NCBI GenBank assembly: GCA_021799945.1
Contig: JAJYZK010000123.1
Coordinates: forward strand, 1-8,307
Direction: 5' to 3'
Source: Acidobacteriota bacterium
GTDB taxonomy: Bacteria; Acidobacteriota; Terriglobia; Terriglobales; Acidobacteriaceae
DNA: 8,307 bases
The notes below the pieces were generated by a model that worked only from the letters and a program-made list of their open reading frames with translations, had not been told where the DNA came from and made no database searches. The position numbers and the translations under genes were made by a program. Positions 5,788 to 8,307 of the stretch are shown here, piece after piece (the stretch's first letter is position 1; every line of letters begins with the position of its first letter).

Positions 5788-6966
5788 ATGCAGGAGTTTT
5801 CCAGGTTGCGGCGTCTGCCGCCTTATGTTTTCAGCATCACCTCCGAACTCAAGGCCGCGGCCCGCGCCCGGGGGGAAGACATCGTGGACTTCGGCATGGG
5901 CAATCCGGACGGAGCGACGCCGAAACACATTGTGGAAAAGATGATCGAGGCGGCCGGCAAGACGGCCACCCATCGCTACTCCCTGTCGAAGGGCATTCCC
6001 CGGCTTCGCAAAGCGATCTGCAACTGGTACAAAACCAGATATGACGTCGATCTCGATCCGGCGAGCGAGGCCATCGCCACCATCGGCTCCAAGGAGGGCA
6101 TCGCCCACCTCTGCCTGGCGGCCCTGGATCGGGGCGACGTCGTGTGCGTTCCCAGCCCCAGCTACCCCATTCATATCTACGGCCCGGTGATCGCCGGGGC
6201 CGAAATTCGCTCCCTTCCGCTGCACAGCACGGAGGAGTTTCTCGCCGAGCTCGAACACGAAATTCCGCGGATGCAGCCGCGGCCCAGAATGCTGATTCTG
6301 AACTTTCCCGCCAATCCGACCACGCAATGCGTCGATCTCGCCTTCTTCGAGCGCGTGGTGGCCTTGTGCCGGAACTACGATATCTATCTCGTGCACGACC
6401 TGGCCTACGCCGATATCGTCTTCGACGGTTACCGCGCGCCTTCCGTCCTCCAGGTTCCGGGCGCCCGGGAGATTGCGGTGGAGTTCTTCACCTTGTCCAA
6501 AAGCTACAACATGCCGGGCTGGAGAGTCGGGTTCATGGTCGGCAACGCCACCCTGGTCGCCGCATTGGGCCGCATCAAGAGTTACTTTGACTACGGAACC
6601 TTCACGCCGATTCAAGTGGCCTCCATCCTCGCGCTCGAAGGCCCCCAGGATTGCGTCCGAGATATCTGCGAGAACTACCGGCGCCGGCGCGACGTCCTGG
6701 TGAACGGCCTGAACAATCTGGGCTGGAAGGTGGCCATGCCCCGGGCCACCATGTTCGTCTGGGCTCCGATTCCGGAACGCTATGCGGGCCTCGGGTCGCT
6801 GGCCTTTTCCCGGAGAATGCTGGCGCAGGCCAAGGTGGCCGTGAGCCCCGGCATCGGTTTCGGCGAGGAGGGGGACCGCCACGTCCGTTTCTCCCTGATC
6901 GAGAACGAGGAACGCACGCGGCAGGCGCTGCGCGGAATCAGGAGCATGCTGCTGGAAGGGGTTTGA
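5788..6966 (+). CDS. alaC: Alanine aminotransferase AlaC-type, class I/II PLP enzyme
   Basis: It transfers an amino group between glutamate and pyruvate, giving alanine and 2-oxoglutarate. The sequence resembles E. coli AlaC (YfdZ) closely over its whole length. Recognisable shared stretches are RLPPYVFxIT near the N-terminus, DFxMGNPDGATP (34-45), TIGSKEG (98-104), VPxPSYPIHIYG (121-132), VHDLAYADIV (202-211), EFFTLSKSYNM (232-242) and VSPGIGFG (352-359). The PLP lysine is K238, with N176, D204 and Y207 as cofactor contacts and R367 as the likely substrate-carboxylate arginine. The length of 392 aa is complete for the family. ATG 5788 has GGGGA (5774-5778) upstream. The 38-bp gap after ilvA and the lack of a terminator between them suggest one operon. 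The 2-oxobutyrate made by IlvA might be a side substrate, but that is inference. Confidence 0.95.
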   Translation: MQEFSRLRRLPPYVFSITSELKAAARARGEDIVDFGMGNPDGATPKHIVEKMIEAAGKTATHRYSLSKGIPRLRKAICNWYKTRYDVDLDPASEAIATIGSKEGIAHLCLAALDRGDVVCVPSPSYPIHIYGPVIAGAEIRSLPLHSTEEFLAELEHEIPRMQPRPRMLILNFPANPTTQCVDLAFFERVVALCRNYDIYLVHDLAYADIVFDGYRAPSVLQVPGAREIAVEFFTLSKSYNMPGWRVGFMVGNATLVAALGRIKSYFDYGTFTPIQVASILALEGPQDCVRDICENYRRRRDVLVNGLNNLGWKVAMPRATMFVWAPIPERYAGLGSLAFSRRMLAQAKVAVSPGIGFGEEGDRHVRFSLIENEERTRQALRGIRSMLLEGV

Positions 6967-7045
6967 GCGTGGAGGACCGCCCATTCGCGCTCACCCCCTG
7001 AGCGATTCCTATCCTCCCGTCTCCGAAATTCGCCCTAGGCTCCTC

Positions 7046-7072
7046 GTCGTCCTGAGCGCAGCGAAGGATCTG
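7046..7072 (+). repeat. REP-like intergenic repeat, copy 1
   Basis: A 27-bp unit reads GTCGTCCTGAGCG (7046-7058) and then CAGCGAAGGATCTG (7059-7072). It is the inverted partner of the unit at 7177-7231. Repeats of this GTCATCCTGAGCG...CGAAGGATCTG type are common dispersed intergenic elements in acidobacterial and some other genomes, by memory only. Confidence 0.7.
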
Positions 7073-7176
7073 CTTTTTCAACGATTCCCGCATCGCGGTC
7101 CAGCCTCCATGCAGGCAGTGAGCTTCGGGGGCGTCACTCTAGTATGGCGAATCAGAAATTCGCTCAAGAACAACCA

Positions 7177-7231
7177 CAGATCCTTCGACTCCGTTTGGCC
7201 CAAAAGCCGGCCAAACTCCGCTCAGGATGAC
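7177..7231 (-). repeat. REP-like intergenic repeat, copy 2, with 28-nt hairpin insert
   Basis: The minus-strand unit has the same outer parts as copy 1: GTCATCCTGAGCGGAG (7231-7216) and CGAAGGATCTG (7187-7177). They are separated by 28 extra nt (7188-7215). The insert region contains a perfect 8-bp stem, GTTTGGCC (7193-7200) and GGCCAAAC (7209-7216), with an 8-nt loop. ACTCCG is duplicated at 7188-7193 and 7215-7220, as if a hairpin had been inserted with a short target duplication. Confidence 0.7.
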
Positions 7232-7291
7232 AAATATAACGTAAATAAATATAAATAAGCAACTTAGTATTTTGATATCATCTATACGAGT

Positions 7292-7340
7292 CCTACACAG
7301 ATACGAGGATTCAACGACTTGCAGAAAAAACCTACACAGA
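7292..7340. repeat. Direct repeat CCTACACAGA upstream of the integrase
   Basis: CCTACACAGA occurs at 7292-7301 and 7331-7340, 39 bp apart. ATACGAG is also repeated at 7284-7290 and 7301-7307. Paired short direct repeats ahead of an integrase gene can be arm-type binding sites, but this is only a positional suggestion. Confidence 0.35.
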
Positions 7341-7377
7341 ATCTGCACGGAACGCGTCTTAGTACATGGAGGCGGAC

Positions 7378-8307
7378 ATGGCATTCGTCACCGACAAAGC
7401 GGAACTCAAGCCGGGATTGGTGATCTTCCGGCGTGGCGATGTGGAACATCGCATGTGGTACTGCCGGATGAAGATTCCGAAGGCAGACCGCTACAAGACC
7501 ATTTCCCTGAAGACAACAGACGTTGAAGTGGCGCGGGAACGCGCCTTCGACCAGGACGCCGATATCCGGTTCCGCCTCAAGCATGATGTGCCGGTGTTCA
7601 ACCATCCCTTCCGCGAGGTCGGCAGAGAGTATTTGCTAACGCAGGAAGCCCGAGCGCAGCGCGGAGAGATCAGTGCTGCGCGGCCCAAGAAAATCCGCGC
7701 CGTCATCCAAGGAGCCTTGGACAGGTACGTTGGTTCCACTCAGGTGCATTTGATTGGCGATGAGCTATGGGGTGGTTATCCTGCGTGGCGAAGAGTGAAC
7801 GGAGCGGGACGCCTTAAGCGGAACGGCGTCCGCGAAGTCAGCGACGAGATGGCGCAGGAGTTTGCGGACAAGGAAGCGGAGCGCCGCACCAAGGTACAGA
7901 ATGCTCTGGGTATTCGTGTCTTGAAGCCTATTAAGCTGGCACCGTCCGAGGAGCGGACGGTGCCCTTCATCAGTGATTCCACGATCCGCTTTGAGATGTC
8001 GATCTTCGGCGCGGTGATGAACTTCGCAATCAAGAAGCGGTACGTTCCTGCCAGCCAGCGTTACGACGAACGCCCGAAGCTCAAAACCATGCGGCGGGAT
8101 GAGTTCACCTTGGAGGAATATCGCAAGCTGCATACGGTCGGCAGGAAATGGGTCGCAGAAGTGGACAAGCCTTCGAGCAACTGGTATCGCACGGTTACTT
8201 ACAACATGATTCTGATTGCCTGCAATACCGGCATGAGGCCAGCGGAGATGAAGAATCTCCGCTGGCGCGACATCATGCCAGCAAAAGACCGCGAAGGGCG
8301 AGAGATC
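7378..8307 (+). CDS. Site-specific tyrosine recombinase/integrase, 3' truncated by window end
   Basis: The frame is open from ATG 7378 to the window edge (310 codons seen, no stop). GGAGG (7368-7372) lies five bases before this ATG, which favours it over the in-frame ATG at 7366. The N-terminus has the pattern of phage/island integrases of the type with KPGLVIFRRGD, RYKTISLKTTDVEVARERAF and RYVGSTQVHLIGDELWGGYPAWRR, that is an arm-binding region followed by a core-binding region (about 75-230). Near the visible end, ACNTGMRPAEMKNLRW (281-296) carries the first catalytic arginine, R287, and begins the catalytic domain. The HxxR, His/Trp and nucleophile Tyr positions lie outside the window, so activity cannot be judged. 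Residues about 146-195, charged and alanine-rich, look like extra sequence between core-binding helices. GC content is visibly lower than in the genes to the left, which suggests horizontal acquisition. Confidence 0.88.
   Translation, partial: MAFVTDKAELKPGLVIFRRGDVEHRMWYCRMKIPKADRYKTISLKTTDVEVARERAFDQDADIRFRLKHDVPVFNHPFREVGREYLLTQEARAQRGEISAARPKKIRAVIQGALDRYVGSTQVHLIGDELWGGYPAWRRVNGAGRLKRNGVREVSDEMAQEFADKEAERRTKVQNALGIRVLKPIKLAPSEERTVPFISDSTIRFEMSIFGAVMNFAIKKRYVPASQRYDERPKLKTMRRDEFTLEEYRKLHTVGRKWVAEVDKPSSNWYRTVTYNMILIACNTGMRPAEMKNLRWRDIMPAKDREGREI

Larger units (their letters stand above)
6967..7377. other. Gene-free interval between alaC and the integrase
   Basis: This stretch of about 410 bp has no convincing gene. 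It holds two REP-like repeats in inverted orientation, a small hairpin (GCGAAT...ATTCGC, 7147-7163), an AT-rich segment (about 7232-7280), and a repeated CCTACACAGA just before the integrase. No U-tract terminator follows alaC and no tRNA-derived attachment site was recognised. Confidence 0.6.

Noticed and set aside
5725..6984. Long minus-strand open frame antisense to alaC
   Set aside because: It is a shadow of the strongly conserved AlaC frame, with no domain and no independent start signals.
4160..7311. Shared 10-mer TACGAGGATT at 4160 and 7302
   Set aside because: Ten-base coincidences are expected by chance many times in a window of this size.
7272..7526. Plus-strand 84-codon frame overlapping the integrase start
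   Set aside because: It runs out of frame with the well-supported integrase, whose ribosome-binding site and family motifs fix the frame from 7378.

Overview
The window is a GC-rich bacterial chromosome segment, most likely from an Acidobacteriota member or a similar soil bacterium. The assignment is tentative. It rests on base composition, on a secreted FecR-domain protein with a Tyr/Trp/Gly-rich middle, and on an intergenic repeat of the type GTCrTCCTGAGCG...CGAAGGATCTG. No rRNA, tRNA or CRISPR array is visible.

Left part (1-3879): the 3' end of a hybrid histidine kinase (receiver-receiver-HPt, upstream kinase part outside the window) converges on a minus-strand pair. That pair is a secreted FecR-domain protein (2386-3879), followed after 60 bp by a Gfo/Idh/MocA-type NAD(P)-dependent oxidoreductase (1279-2325). 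An intergenic region of about 540 bp (3880-4421) separates the divergent fecR-domain gene from the plus-strand operon. It holds TTCCGG-repeat operator-like sequence, a candidate promoter, and a strong intrinsic terminator whose U-tract abuts a Shine-Dalgarno sequence.

Centre (4366-6966): this is an amino-acid module made of a terminator or attenuator (4366-4404), a 35-codon ORF (4422-4529), an ACT-domain threonine ammonia-lyase (ilvA-type, 4526-5749) and an AlaC-type alanine aminotransferase (5788-6966). The small ORF overlaps the ilvA start by ATGA. Both start codons lie in the identical 11-mer CTCGCAATGAG, 104 bp apart, so the small ORF could be a leader/coupling ORF or the product of a local insertion or duplication. 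IlvA converts threonine to 2-oxobutyrate and ammonia. AlaC interconverts pyruvate and alanine with glutamate/2-oxoglutarate. Together they suggest amino-acid catabolism or 2-oxo-acid balancing.

Right part (6967-8307): a gene-free stretch carries an inverted pair of REP-like repeats (one copy interrupted by a 28-nt hairpin with a duplicated ACTCCG) and then an AT-rich segment. A tyrosine-recombinase integrase gene follows, cut by the window edge just after its first catalytic arginine. Its lower GC content and its position suggest the edge of an integrated element extending beyond the window.
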